Source: JAWXBK01 sp040878185 (lineage in GTDB: Bacteria; Pseudomonadota; Alphaproteobacteria; Dongiales; Dongiaceae). Taken from it: a stretch of 64,000 nt of DNA. The notes under the pieces were generated by a model that was given only the letters and a program-made list of their open reading frames with translations, ran no database searches and had not been told where the DNA came from. Of the stretch, positions 42,380 through 51,523 are shown piece by piece; the stretch's first letter is position 1; the number at the start of each line of letters is the position of its first letter. The position numbers and the translations under genes were made by a program. The stretch spans positions 1 to 64,000 of the forward strand of contig JBBDMS010000031.1 of NCBI GenBank assembly GCA_040878185.1, read 5' to 3'.

Positions 42380-44499
42380 GCGTCGTTGCCGATCGGCCAC
42401 CTGGAAGTGCCATCGGGTCGGTCGCGCACTTTGACCGGTATGCGCTGCTCTGGCTTGCGGTCCTCGCTTTTGCGGTCGTCTGCTTTGTGCTGCGCGACAC
42501 GATTTCCTGGATGCGCGCGCCGGCCAGCGACTGGCTGCTTGCGAACGTGCCCATCAATGACTGGCTGAACGTGGCGATGCGCCGCGTCGTCGCGATCGTG
42601 CGCGACCCCGCCCGCCTGTTCGGTACCGCGATCAACGCGCCGCTGCACTGGCTGCGGGATTTCCTGCTGTGGATGCCCTGGCCGGCAACGATGGCGGTCG
42701 TCACGCTCATGGCATGGCGCGCAAACGGTCTCAAGCTTGCGGCATTCGCTGCTATCACGCTCGTCTACATGGTCGTGGTCGGCTACTGGGAAGAGACCAT
42801 GGTGACGCTCTCGCTGGTCGGCATCGCCGTGCCGGCATCGGCGGCGATCGGGCTTCTGCTCGGAATCTGGGGCGCGCACAGCAAGGCGGCGCGACGCGTC
42901 ATCCAGCCGTCGCTCGACGTCATGCAGACGGTCCCGACCTTCGCCTATCTGACGCCGCTGATCCTGTTGCTCGGCTACGGTCCGCAGGTCGGCCTGATCG
43001 CGGCGATCATCTTTGCGATCCCGCCGATGGTCCGCAACGTCATGGTCGGTATCGCGAACGTCGCGCCGAACACGGTCGAGGCGGGACAGATGGCGGGCAG
43101 CACGCGCCGGCAGCTCACCTGGTGGGTCGAAGTGCCGGCCGCCATGCCCTCGATCATGATGGGCCTCAACCAGTGCGTCATGGCGGCGCTCAGCATGGTC
43201 ATCATTGCGGCGATCATCGGCGGTTTCGACGATATCGGCTGGGAATTGCTTTCGACCCTCCGGCGCGCCGAGTTCGGCCCCAGCCTGCTCTCCGGCATCG
43301 TCATCGCGCTGCTGGCCATGATGATCGACCGGATCGGGCGGGGCTTTTCCGCCCGCGCCGGCGAGACGCGTTTGCCGCGCTCCGGCCCGCTCTGGCGGCG
43401 CTATCCGGCGACCAGTGCAGCCATTCTCGCGGTCATCGCGTTCGTGGCACTCAGCCACGTCGTCCCGGCGTTCCAGCATTATCCCGACGCCTGGGGCGTC
43501 TATCCCGCCAAGCCGCTCAACGACATGGTGAGCTACGTATCCAGTAACTGGTACGAGCCGCTCGACGCCTGGAAGAACGCGACTTTGTTCTTCTATCTGC
43601 TGCCGCTCCGTATCGGACTCGAAAACTCGGTGCGCGAGAATTACTGGGGTTTCGACATGTCGCCGACGGTGACGGCGGTCTATGTCGCCATTCTGCTGGG
43701 CATTGCCTGGGGCTGTTTCCGGAAATGGGGCTGGAAGGGCGTCGTCCCGGTCGTATTGCTCGGCGGGCTCTATTATTTCGGCGCGACGGGCACGCCGTGG
43801 CCGGCCTTCATGGCGATCGTAATCCTGCTGACGGTGCTCGCAGGGGGCTGGCGTCTCGGGCTGTTCGCCTTTCTGGCCCTGCTGTTTATCCTGCTCGGCA
43901 ATGCCTGGAAGCCGGCGATGGAGAGCCTCTATCTGATGACCGCGTCGGTCGCCGCCTGTTTCGTGCTTGGCAGCGCCATCGGTATCTGGGCCGCCAACAG
44001 CGAGCGCGTCTCGGCCGTCATGCGGCCGATCAACGACACGCTGCAAACCATGCCACAATTCGTGTACCTTATTCCGGTCATCATGCTGTTCAAGATCGGT
44101 GATTTCTCCGCCATGCTCGCAATCATCGCCTATGCAATCGTGCCGGCCATCCGGTACATGGAACACGGGCTGCGCACGGTGCCGGCGCATGTGATCGAGG
44201 CGGCGCGGGCCATTGGATGCACCGAACGACAGATTCTCTGGCAGGTGCGCCTGCCGCTGGCGTTGCCGCAGGTCATGTTGGGCCTCAACCAGACGATCAT
44301 GTTCGCCTTTGCGATGCTGGTGATCGCGGCCCTGATCGGAACGCGCGATCTCGGCCAGATGGTGTTCGGCTCGATGACGTCGGCCGATTTCGGTATGGGC
44401 GTCATCGCCGGCGGCTCGATCGCGCTGCTTGCGATGGTGACCGACCGGACCCTCCAGGCGCTGTCGGCGAAACAGGCTCAACGCCTCGGCGTCGCCTGA
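42376..44499 (+). CDS. proW: Glycine betaine-type ABC transporter, tandem-fused permease
   Basis: 707 residues from ATG 42376 (ATGA overlap with proV). Two ProW-like permease domains in one chain: helices and EAA-like loop G-Q-M-A-G-S-T-R-R-Q-L-T-W-W-V-E-V-P near 240, and again E-A-A-R-A-I-G-C-T-E-R-Q-I-L-W-Q-V-R-L-P near 610. Each is followed by a similar A-L-I-G-T-R-D-L-G / I-I-G-G-F-D-D-I-G turn. About a dozen or more membrane segments in all. The duplication means one polypeptide forms the full channel. Confidence 0.88.
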   Translation: MSVVADRPPGSAIGSVAHFDRYALLWLAVLAFAVVCFVLRDTISWMRAPASDWLLANVPINDWLNVAMRRVVAIVRDPARLFGTAINAPLHWLRDFLLWMPWPATMAVVTLMAWRANGLKLAAFAAITLVYMVVVGYWEETMVTLSLVGIAVPASAAIGLLLGIWGAHSKAARRVIQPSLDVMQTVPTFAYLTPLILLLGYGPQVGLIAAIIFAIPPMVRNVMVGIANVAPNTVEAGQMAGSTRRQLTWWVEVPAAMPSIMMGLNQCVMAALSMVIIAAIIGGFDDIGWELLSTLRRAEFGPSLLSGIVIALLAMMIDRIGRGFSARAGETRLPRSGPLWRRYPATSAAILAVIAFVALSHVVPAFQHYPDAWGVYPAKPLNDMVSYVSSNWYEPLDAWKNATLFFYLLPLRIGLENSVRENYWGFDMSPTVTAVYVAILLGIAWGCFRKWGWKGVVPVVLLGGLYYFGATGTPWPAFMAIVILLTVLAGGWRLGLFAFLALLFILLGNAWKPAMESLYLMTASVAACFVLGSAIGIWAANSERVSAVMRPINDTLQTMPQFVYLIPVIMLFKIGDFSAMLAIIAYAIVPAIRYMEHGLRTVPAHVIEAARAIGCTERQILWQVRLPLALPQVMLGLNQTIMFAFAMLVIAALIGTRDLGQMVFGSMTSADFGMGVIAGGSIALLAMVTDRTLQALSAKQAQRLGVA

Positions 44500-44531
44500 T
44501 CCCGCAACCGGAACCGGACAGAACCCCGTCG

Positions 44532-45245
44532 ATGGCGGCACCGACGATCCGCGCGATCCTGTTCGACAAGGACGGCACGCTCTTCGATTTCCACCAGACC
44601 TGGATGCCCGGCTATCGCGCGATCGCGGCTGAGCTCGCCGCCGGCGACGCCGCGCTGACGGCGCGCCTGCTCGCTGCAACCGGGCTCGATCCGGAAACCG
44701 GCGAGCTCGATCCGGCCTCGGCGCTTGCTGCGGGCAGCAACGCGGAGATCGCCACCATCTGGTCCGCCGTCGTGCATCTGGGCGATGTCCGGGCGCTGAC
44801 ATTGCGGCTCGATGCCTGGTTCGGGGCGCCCGGTGCAGTGATGCCGGTGCCGGTCACCGATCTTGCGGTCCTGTTCGGGCGCCTGAGGCGGCACGGTCTT
44901 CGCCTCGGTATTGCGACAATGGACAGCCACGCTGCGGCCCTGCGTTCGGCAGACGAATTCGCGCTCAACGATCATCTCGATTTCATCGCCGGCTACGATA
45001 GCGGGCATGGCGAAAAGCCGGGGCCGGGAATGGTGACGGCATTCTGTGCGGCGATCGGGATCGAGCCGAGATTTGTCGCAGTGGTCGGCGACACCTCCCA
45101 CGATATCGGCATGGCGCGCGCGGCGGGGGCGGGTCTTGCGATCGGCGTCCTGACCGGCGCCTCGCCGCGCTATGCGCTCGAGGCCGTGGCCGATCATGTG
45201 ATCGACAGCATTGCGGATCTGGAATCGGCGCTCGGTATCGCGTGA
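44532..45245 (+). CDS. HAD-superfamily phosphatase
   Basis: 237 residues from ATG 44532. Motif I F-D-K-D-G-T-L-F-D near residues 10-18, a helical cap (about 20-90), motif II I-A-T-M-D-S, a lysine in H-G-E-K-P-G-P-G, and motif IV V-G-D-T-S-H-D. Phosphoglycolate-phosphatase-like. Not a phosphonatase: the cap lacks a recognisable Schiff-base lysine motif of PhnX as far as can be read. Starts 32 bases after proW, so it may share its transcript. Confidence 0.85.
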   Translation: MAAPTIRAILFDKDGTLFDFHQTWMPGYRAIAAELAAGDAALTARLLAATGLDPETGELDPASALAAGSNAEIATIWSAVVHLGDVRALTLRLDAWFGAPGAVMPVPVTDLAVLFGRLRRHGLRLGIATMDSHAAALRSADEFALNDHLDFIAGYDSGHGEKPGPGMVTAFCAAIGIEPRFVAVVGDTSHDIGMARAAGAGLAIGVLTGASPRYALEAVADHVIDSIADLESALGIA

Positions 45246-45267
45246 GCGCGGCGGCGGCCGGCGCTTC

Positions 45268-47034
45268 CTACATCCGTTCCGGCACGTCGATCCCGAGCAG
45301 ATCGAGTATCAGCACGACCTGGCGCAGTGCGAGATCAGCGAGCGCGAGGCGGCCCCGCCGCAGTTCCGCGTCGGGCTCGCTCAGGACATGGAAATTGCCG
45401 TACCAGCCGCTGAAACTCTGTGCGAGATCGAAGGCGAAGGCGCAGAGCTCATTCGGCGCGCGGCCGTCATAGGCGCCGGCGACCGCTTCAGGCAGCCGCG
45501 CCAGCGTCAGCATCAGCGCGCGCTCGCCTTCCGCCGGCGCCACGATGGCACCGGGACGGTCGCCCTGATCGGCCGCCTTGCGCAGCATCGATTTTACCCG
45601 CACCGCCGCATAGAGCAGATAGGGGCCGGTCTTGCCCTCGAAGCGCGTGAAGCGGTCGAGGTCGAACACGTAGTTCTGGATGCGATGGTTCGAGAGATCG
45701 GCGAACTTGAGCGCGGCGATGCCGACCATTCGGGCAATCTCCGAGCGCTCTTCGGCGGGATAATCCTTGCCGATGCCCGCTTCGGCGAGTTTCGCCTCGG
45801 CCGCCTCGATCGTCATCCGGATCAGATCGGCGAGTTTCATCACGCCGCCGGCGCGGGTCTTGAACGGCTTGCCATCGGGTCCGTTCATCGTGCCGAAACC
45901 GAGATGCTCCATGCGCGCCTTGCCGTTCAGCCCGGCCTTGACGGCGGCGCGGAACACCTGTTCGAAATGCAGATGCTGGCGCTGGTCGACGATGTAGAGC
46001 ATGTGATCGGGATCGATCGATTTGACCCGGTCGACGATGGTTGCAAGATCGGTCGTCGCATACATTACCGCGCCGTCGGACTTGCGCAGGATGAGCGGCG
46101 GTATCTCGTGCTTGTCATCGGGCGCCGCGACGCGCACGACCAGCGCGCCTTCGCTTTGCTCGACGACGCCGGCTTTTTCCATCGTCTCGATCATCGGCAC
46201 GATCAGCGGATCGACACAGGCTTCGCCGTTCCATAGATCGAAATGCACGTCGAGTGCTGCAAAGTCGCGTTTCATAGCATCGAGCGACAGATCGACAAAA
46301 TGCTGCCAGAGCGCGCGATAGCCGGTACGGCCTTCCTGCAATTCCGCCGTCGCGAGACGCGCGCGTTCGAGCCGTTCCGGGTCCGCCTTGCAGTCGGCCG
46401 CCGCCTTTGGATAGAGCGCTTCGAGTTCCTCGAGCGTGACCGGTGATTGCTGAGGGTAGGGGCCGTTCAAGCCGCGATCGAAATACGGCAGATCGGGCTG
46501 CTGGATCTCGATCTCGCTGATGATCATGCCCATCGGCAGGCCCCAGTCGCCCATATGCACGTCGCCGATCGTGCGATCGCCGGCAAAGGCGAACAGGCGA
46601 CGGATCGCATCGCCGATGATCGAGGCGCGCAGATGCCCGACATGCATCGGCTTCGCGATATTCGGTCCGCCATAATCCAGCACGACGGTCTCGGGCATTT
46701 TCTCGGGCACGCCGAGCCGCGCATCGTTGGCGATACGATTGATCCACTGGCCGAGAAACGCGTCGGTCAGGCTGAGATTGATGAAGCCCGGGCCGGCGAT
46801 CGACAGATCGCGGAAGATCGGATTGGCGGCGATCGTCTCGACGATACGCTCGGCGATTGCGCGCGGATTCTGTTTCGCGGCCTTCGCCGCCGCCAGCGCG
46901 CCGTTGCACTGGAACTGTGCGAGATCGGGGCGATCCGACACGGTGACGCGGCCATAGTCGCGCGACAGGCCCGCGGTTTCGAAGGCATCCATCAGGATGC
47001 CGGAGAGATGTCCGGTCAGAGACTGCATCGGCAA
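45268..47034 (-). CDS. argS: Arginine-tRNA ligase
   Basis: 588 residues, class I synthetase. Signature H-V-G-H-L-R (HIGH box variant) after Y-G-G-P-N-I-A-K-P-M near residues 120-135, the N-terminal Add1-type domain (1-105), and a C-terminal DALR anticodon-binding domain ending L-L-D-L-L-G-I-D-V-P-E-R-M. Charges tRNA-Arg. The start codon directly abuts the stop of the upstream methyltransferase gene, so both are likely co-transcribed, an unusual partnership. Confidence 0.95.
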   Translation of the reverse strand: MPMQSLTGHLSGILMDAFETAGLSRDYGRVTVSDRPDLAQFQCNGALAAAKAAKQNPRAIAERIVETIAANPIFRDLSIAGPGFINLSLTDAFLGQWINRIANDARLGVPEKMPETVVLDYGGPNIAKPMHVGHLRASIIGDAIRRLFAFAGDRTIGDVHMGDWGLPMGMIISEIEIQQPDLPYFDRGLNGPYPQQSPVTLEELEALYPKAAADCKADPERLERARLATAELQEGRTGYRALWQHFVDLSLDAMKRDFAALDVHFDLWNGEACVDPLIVPMIETMEKAGVVEQSEGALVVRVAAPDDKHEIPPLILRKSDGAVMYATTDLATIVDRVKSIDPDHMLYIVDQRQHLHFEQVFRAAVKAGLNGKARMEHLGFGTMNGPDGKPFKTRAGGVMKLADLIRMTIEAAEAKLAEAGIGKDYPAEERSEIARMVGIAALKFADLSNHRIQNYVFDLDRFTRFEGKTGPYLLYAAVRVKSMLRKAADQGDRPGAIVAPAEGERALMLTLARLPEAVAGAYDGRAPNELCAFAFDLAQSFSGWYGNFHVLSEPDAELRRGRLALADLALRQVVLILDLLGIDVPERM

Positions 47035-48096
47035 TCAGAACGCGGCGTCGTCGGCACCCGTGCCGCGGCGCCGCCGGCTGCGGCGTCGGTTGGCGCTGTC
47101 GGCGAGAAGCGGGTCGGGTTCGCCGCCGCCCAGCGCGCGCGCGCCGTTGGAGATCTGTCCGAGGCGGGCGACAATCTCGTCGAGCGTCGGCGGCGGGGCG
47201 GTCTCATGCGCTTCCAGCGCCGCCCGGATCGAGCGCAGATGTTCGGGCGAGGTGCCGCAGCAGCCGCCGATAATGCGTGCGCCGGCATCGCGTGCGAGCC
47301 GCGCATATTCGGCCATCAGCTCCGGCGTGCCGTCATAGCGGATTTCGCCATCGTGATAATAGGGAATGCCGCAATTGCCCTTGGCGATGATGACGTCGTC
47401 GGGCCCTTCGGAGGGGCGCATCGCCGCGAGCACCGCGATCGTCTCGGCCGCGCCCACGCCGCAATTGGCGCCGTAGGCCAGCGGGGCGGGGCTGAAGCTG
47501 TGACAGAGCGCGGCAAAATCCGCCGCGGTGACGCCCATCATGGTGCGCCCGTTGGTGTCGAAACTCAGCGTGCAGCAGAAGGGAAGGCCGGTCGTCTTCG
47601 CGCCCTCGATCGCGGCACGCGCCTCGTCGAGCGACGACATCGTCTCGATCCACAGCACGTCCACGCCGCCTTCGGCGAGCGCGGCTGCCTGTTCTGAGAA
47701 GGCAAATACGGCATCGTCAAACGAGAGCGGGCCGAGCGGTTCCATGATCTCGCCGGTCGGGCCGATCGAACCCGCGACGACTACCGGGCGGCCGGCTTTG
47801 TCGGCGACGCGGCGTGCGATCCGCGCCGCGGCCGCGTTGATCGGGGCGACGCGGTCCTGTGCTTTATGCAACTTCAGGCGATGGCGTGATCCGCCGAACG
47901 AATTGGTGAGGATGATGTCGGCGCCGGCACCGGTCATGCCGGCATGGAACGCCTCGATCCGGTCGGGATGCTCCTCGTTCCACATTTCCGGCGCATCGCC
48001 GGTCTGCAGCCCCATGCCAAAGAGATTCGTGCCGGTGGCGCCATCCGCCATCAGCCAGGGCCGTTCGTCGAGAAGCTCGCGCAACAGGTCGCTCAT
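47035..48096 (-). CDS. Homocysteine S-methyltransferase family, betaine-homocysteine methyltransferase-like
   Basis: 353-residue zinc-dependent methyltransferase. N-terminal D-G-A-T-G-T-N-L near residue 18, N-S-F-G-G near 65, and the zinc cysteines in Y-G-A-N-C-G-V-G (about 213) and I-G-G-C-C-G-T (about 284-290). The stand-alone BHMT type uses glycine betaine as methyl donor, making methionine and dimethylglycine. The dimethylglycine dehydrogenase gene lies just upstream on the same strand, supporting that donor. Selenocysteine- or S-methylmethionine-dependent relatives are less likely. C-terminal Arg-rich R-R-R-S-R-R-R-R tail is odd. Confidence 0.82.
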   Translation of the reverse strand: MSDLLRELLDERPWLMADGATGTNLFGMGLQTGDAPEMWNEEHPDRIEAFHAGMTGAGADIILTNSFGGSRHRLKLHKAQDRVAPINAAAARIARRVADKAGRPVVVAGSIGPTGEIMEPLGPLSFDDAVFAFSEQAAALAEGGVDVLWIETMSSLDEARAAIEGAKTTGLPFCCTLSFDTNGRTMMGVTAADFAALCHSFSPAPLAYGANCGVGAAETIAVLAAMRPSEGPDDVIIAKGNCGIPYYHDGEIRYDGTPELMAEYARLARDAGARIIGGCCGTSPEHLRSIRAALEAHETAPPPTLDEIVARLGQISNGARALGGGEPDPLLADSANRRRSRRRRGTGADDAAF

Positions 48097-48285
48097 GGAG
48101 GGCGAACCTAAGGGCTTTGCCGCAGGGCGGCAAGGTTGCGTCTCGGTTTGCCCCTCGCCCTTCGACAGGCTTGGGGTTTCCCGAGGAGGCGCCGTCTCGA
48201 CCGGCCGCAGCCGCTCGCGACCTCCTCGCCCCTCGGGGTGAGGAGGTTCGATGTAAGGCGGGCGGCGTACGCTCCGCGAGTACCC
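48097..48285. other. Intergenic gap with partial REP-like sequence
   Basis: No gene seen. It contains CGCCCTTCGACAGGCTTGGGG (about 48156-48176), which shares the TTCGACAGGCT core with the palindrome at 9949-9977. It separates the dimethylglycine dehydrogenase gene from the BHMT-argS pair, which probably has its own promoter or is read through. Confidence 0.4.
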
Positions 48286-50718
48286 TTACGCCCGCAACCG
48301 CTCGTTCTCGGGATCCCAGGGCGAGTCCGGAATGACCTGGCACTTCATCCGTTCGCCGAGGATCACGATTTCGAGTTTGGTCCCCGCCTCGGCCTGCGCG
48401 CTGTCCACATAGGCAAGCGCGAGGCTCTTGCCGATCGTGTGGCCATAGGCGCCGGTCGTCGCGCGGCCGACCATCGCCTCGCCGGCATAGATCGGCTCGT
48501 TGCCCCAGGGATCGGCATCCTTCACCTGGCATTCGAGCGTGATGAGCTTGCGCTTCACGCCGGCCTGCTGCTGGCGCACCAGTGCCTCGCGGCCGATGAA
48601 CTCGCCCTTATTGAGGTGGACGAAGCGCTCGAGCCCGGCCTCCCAGGCGTTGTATTCGGTCGTGATATCGGCGCGCCAGTATTTATAACTCTTCTCGATG
48701 CGCAGGCTGTCCATCGCGCGGATGCCGAACGGGCGCATGTCGAATTCCTTGCCGGCCTCCCAGAGCGCATCGAAGATCGCATTCTGATAGACCAGCGGAT
48801 GGTGCAGTTCCCAGCCGAGCTCGCCGACGAAGTTGACGCGCAACGCGAGCGCCGGCGACCAGCCGATTTCGATCGGTTTGCCCGAGAGCCACGGGAAGGC
48901 GGCGTGTGACATATCCGTGTCGGTCACTTTCTGCATCAGCTCGCGCGAGCGCGGGCCCGCGACGACCAGCACGCCGTTCTTCAGCGTCACGTCCTCGAGG
49001 CGCACGCTGCCGTCGCGCGGGGCATTCCGCTGCAGCAGATCCCAGTCATGCCGGTTCGCATTGGCGGCGCTGACGACATAGAACTTGTCCTCGGCAAGCC
49101 GCGTGATCGTGAACTCGCTCGCGACGCCGCCCTTGGGGGTCAGCACATGCGCCAGCATCGTGCGGCCGACCTTCTTCGGCAGGCGGTTGGCGACGAGTTT
49201 GTCGAGAAAGGCTTCGGCACCGGGTCCGGCGACTTCGAACTTGGAAAAGCCGGTCAGATCGAGCAGGCCCACGCGCTCGCGTACCGCCTTCACTTCCTGT
49301 GCAACCGGCTCGTGGAAATTGGTGCGACGGAACGAGTATTTGTCCTTCGCCTCGGTGCCCTTGGGCGCAAACCAGTTGGCGCGCTCCCAGCCGAAGCGCT
49401 GGCCAAACACGGCGCCGAGCGATTTCAGCCGGTCGTAGCAGGGCGCGGTCTTGGCCGGGCGTGCGGCCGGACGTTCTTCAAGTGGATAATGAACGATGAA
49501 GACATGCTCGTAGGTCTCTTCGTTCTTGATCTTCGTATAGTTCTTGTTGGCGTAGTCGCCGAAGCGCCGTGAATCGACATCCCACATGTCGATGCCGGGT
49601 TCGCCCTCGACGATCCATTCGGCGAGCTGCCAGCCCGAACCGCCGGCGGCCGTGATGCCGAAACTATGGCCCTCGTTGAGCCAGAAATTCCGGAGGCCCC
49701 AGGCCGGCCCGATCAGCGGGCTGCCGTCGGGCGTGTAGGGGATCGGGCCGTTGATGCAATCCTTGATGCCGGCGGTGCCGAAGACCGGCACGCGGTTGAT
49801 CGCGGCATTGATATGCGGCTCGAGCCGTTCGAGATCGGGTGCGAGCAGTTCCTGACCGAAATCTTCGGAGACACCGTCGACGGCCCAGGCGGGCGCGCCT
49901 TTTTCGTACGGCCCGAGAATGAGGCCCTGGCGCTCTTCGCGCATGTAATAGGACGCATCGCTCTCGCGCAGCACCGCCATCTCGGGCAGGCCCTGACGCT
50001 TGCGCTCGACCAGTTCAGGAATTTCCTCGGTGATCAGATATTGATGCTCGACCGCGATGACCGGCAGATCGAGCCCGACCATCTTGCCAATCTGGCGCGC
50101 CCAGGAACCGGTCGCGGTCACAACATGCTCGCAGGTGATGTCGCCTTTGTCGATCTTCACCTTCCACTCGCCCGTGGGAAGCTGTTCGATGCCCGTGACT
50201 TTGGTCTGGCGATAGATCTCGGCGCCGCCGGTGCGCGCGCCCTTGGCGAGCGCCATCGTCACGTCGGCCGGTGCGACATGGCCGTCCTGCGGATGATAGA
50301 GCGCGCCGACCAGCCCGTCGGTGTTACAGAGCGGCCAGAGTTCCTTCACCTGCTTCGGCGTGATGAGTTCGAAGGGCACGCCGATCGTGTTCGCGGTGCC
50401 GCAGTATTTGTAGTATTCGTCCATGCGGTCGCGGTTGGTCGCGAGCCGCAGGTTGCCGGTCTGGTGGAACGACACGTTCTGCCCGGTCTCTTCTTCGAGC
50501 GACTTGTAGAGATCGACCGAGTATTTATGAATCTGGCCGACGCTGTAACTCATGTTGAAGAGCGGCAGGAGGCCGGCCGCGTGCCAGGTGGAGCCGTGCG
50601 TCAGCTCCATCTTTTCGATCAGCACGACATCGGACCAGCCTTTCTTGACGAGATGGTAGAGCGTGCTGACCCCGACGACGCCGCCGCCGATAATGACCAC
50701 GCGCGCATGGCTCTTCAT
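48286..50718 (-). CDS. Dimethylglycine dehydrogenase-like flavoprotein with GcvT domain
   Basis: 810 residues. N-terminal FAD motif V-V-I-I-G-G-G-V-V-G-V (about 7-17) and H-G-S-T-W-H-A-A-G, the histidyl-flavin-type segment. The DAO domain runs to about residue 380 (P-Y-T-P-D-G-S-P-L-I-G-P), then FAO-M, then a GcvT fold (about 430-810) with F-V-G-E-L-G-W-E-L-H and a final R-M-K-C-Q-V-I-P-D-S. Converts dimethylglycine to sarcosine, passing formaldehyde to tetrahydrofolate. It lies upstream of the BHMT-like gene and is a paralogue of 10077-12518, which differs mostly in the first 100 residues around the flavin region. Confidence 0.88.
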   Translation of the reverse strand: MKSHARVVIIGGGVVGVSTLYHLVKKGWSDVVLIEKMELTHGSTWHAAGLLPLFNMSYSVGQIHKYSVDLYKSLEEETGQNVSFHQTGNLRLATNRDRMDEYYKYCGTANTIGVPFELITPKQVKELWPLCNTDGLVGALYHPQDGHVAPADVTMALAKGARTGGAEIYRQTKVTGIEQLPTGEWKVKIDKGDITCEHVVTATGSWARQIGKMVGLDLPVIAVEHQYLITEEIPELVERKRQGLPEMAVLRESDASYYMREERQGLILGPYEKGAPAWAVDGVSEDFGQELLAPDLERLEPHINAAINRVPVFGTAGIKDCINGPIPYTPDGSPLIGPAWGLRNFWLNEGHSFGITAAGGSGWQLAEWIVEGEPGIDMWDVDSRRFGDYANKNYTKIKNEETYEHVFIVHYPLEERPAARPAKTAPCYDRLKSLGAVFGQRFGWERANWFAPKGTEAKDKYSFRRTNFHEPVAQEVKAVRERVGLLDLTGFSKFEVAGPGAEAFLDKLVANRLPKKVGRTMLAHVLTPKGGVASEFTITRLAEDKFYVVSAANANRHDWDLLQRNAPRDGSVRLEDVTLKNGVLVVAGPRSRELMQKVTDTDMSHAAFPWLSGKPIEIGWSPALALRVNFVGELGWELHHPLVYQNAIFDALWEAGKEFDMRPFGIRAMDSLRIEKSYKYWRADITTEYNAWEAGLERFVHLNKGEFIGREALVRQQQAGVKRKLITLECQVKDADPWGNEPIYAGEAMVGRATTGAYGHTIGKSLALAYVDSAQAEAGTKLEIVILGERMKCQVIPDSPWDPENERLRA

Positions 50719-50920
50719 GAACGATTTTCCCCTTCGTGAAGCCGGGCGGCCCGGCCGTTATCCCCTCTCCGGGGGTCGGCCCGATGCCGCCGAAAATCCG
50801 GGTTTCCTAGTTAAACCGCGAGCCTAGCGACACTTTCGCCGGCGCGACAACAGCTATCGGATTCGCGGCAGAAGACCCCGCCGCGATGCTAAATTGGCTG
50901 CAAATCCGGTTGCAAAGCCG

Positions 50921-51322
50921 CTACCCCTCGGTCTTGGCCTTGCGCGGCAGTCCGTCGGCCAGATGCACCCAGGGCAGTTGCTCGCTGGTGTACATATGCG
51001 CCTCGGGTGCTGCGATTGTCGGGTCATCGAGTGTCGCCGCGAGGATGTGAATCTCGGTCGGCCAGCGATCGCCGCGATAAGCGAGCGGCGTGCCGCAATG
51101 GTCGCAGAACGAACGGGTGACGCCGGGCGAGCTGTCGAACTCTTTCGGCGCGCCTCTGGTCCAGCGGAAGCGCTCGCGCAGGATGCCGGCATAGGTCGCA
51201 AACGCGGAGCCGGTCGCCCGGCGGCAATCGCTGCAATGACAATGCGCCGACCAGCGCGGCGGCCACGGCGCCTCATAGCGCACGTCGCCGCACAGGCAGC
51301 CTCCTTCGACCTGGTCCGTCAT
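50921..51322 (-). CDS. GFA-family (CENP-V/GFA) protein
   Basis: 133 residues from ATG 51322 (M-T-D-Q-V-E-G-G-C-L-C-G). Zinc cysteines of the family are in order: C-L-C-G-D-V-R-Y, C-H-C-S-D-C-R-R-A, and C-D-H-C-G-T-P-L-A-Y. Glutathione-dependent formaldehyde-activating and related beta-tent enzymes. Demethylation of betaine releases formaldehyde, so a detoxifying role is tempting, but many GFA proteins are uncharacterised. It is the first gene left of the tandem secreted paralogues. Confidence 0.85.
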   Translation of the reverse strand: MTDQVEGGCLCGDVRYEAPWPPRWSAHCHCSDCRRATGSAFATYAGILRERFRWTRGAPKEFDSSPGVTRSFCDHCGTPLAYRGDRWPTEIHILAATLDDPTIAAPEAHMYTSEQLPWVHLADGLPRKAKTEG

Positions 51323-51438
51323 TGCCCCATCCCCCGGAAGACCGCCCGATTGCCCTTCAGGATCGCCCCCGGGCCGGATCATCGCGCCGGTACGGGCGGA
51401 GAGGCAAGCGGGGTCCGGAAGGTCCCGCCCAAACGAAA

Positions 51439-51462
51439 CGGGCGCCCTCGAAAGAGCGCCCG
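51439..51462 (-). terminator. Hairpin downstream of the paired secreted-protein genes
   Basis: Stem CGGGCG / CGCCCG with an inner CTC-GAAA-GAG hairpin and a two-base bulge. On the minus strand it is followed by a T-rich stretch (CGTTTCGTTTGGG). It lies 60 bases after the stop of the leftward gene at 51524, in the place of a transcription terminator. Confidence 0.65.
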
Positions 51463-51523
51463 CATCGTGGGCTATGTGGTGCGGGTCGCGTACAAGGCAG
51501 GGCGCCGACGCGAAGGTTCGCGC

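Noticed and set aside
42319..44802. Minus-strand open frame of about 830 codons opposite proW
   Set aside because: Same antisense artefact; proW has membrane helices and EAA loops.
44532..45245. PhnX phosphonatase
   Set aside because: The HAD motifs are present, but the gene sits after the betaine importer and I cannot see the PhnX cap lysine context; phnA/phnY already serve the phosphonoacetaldehyde step.
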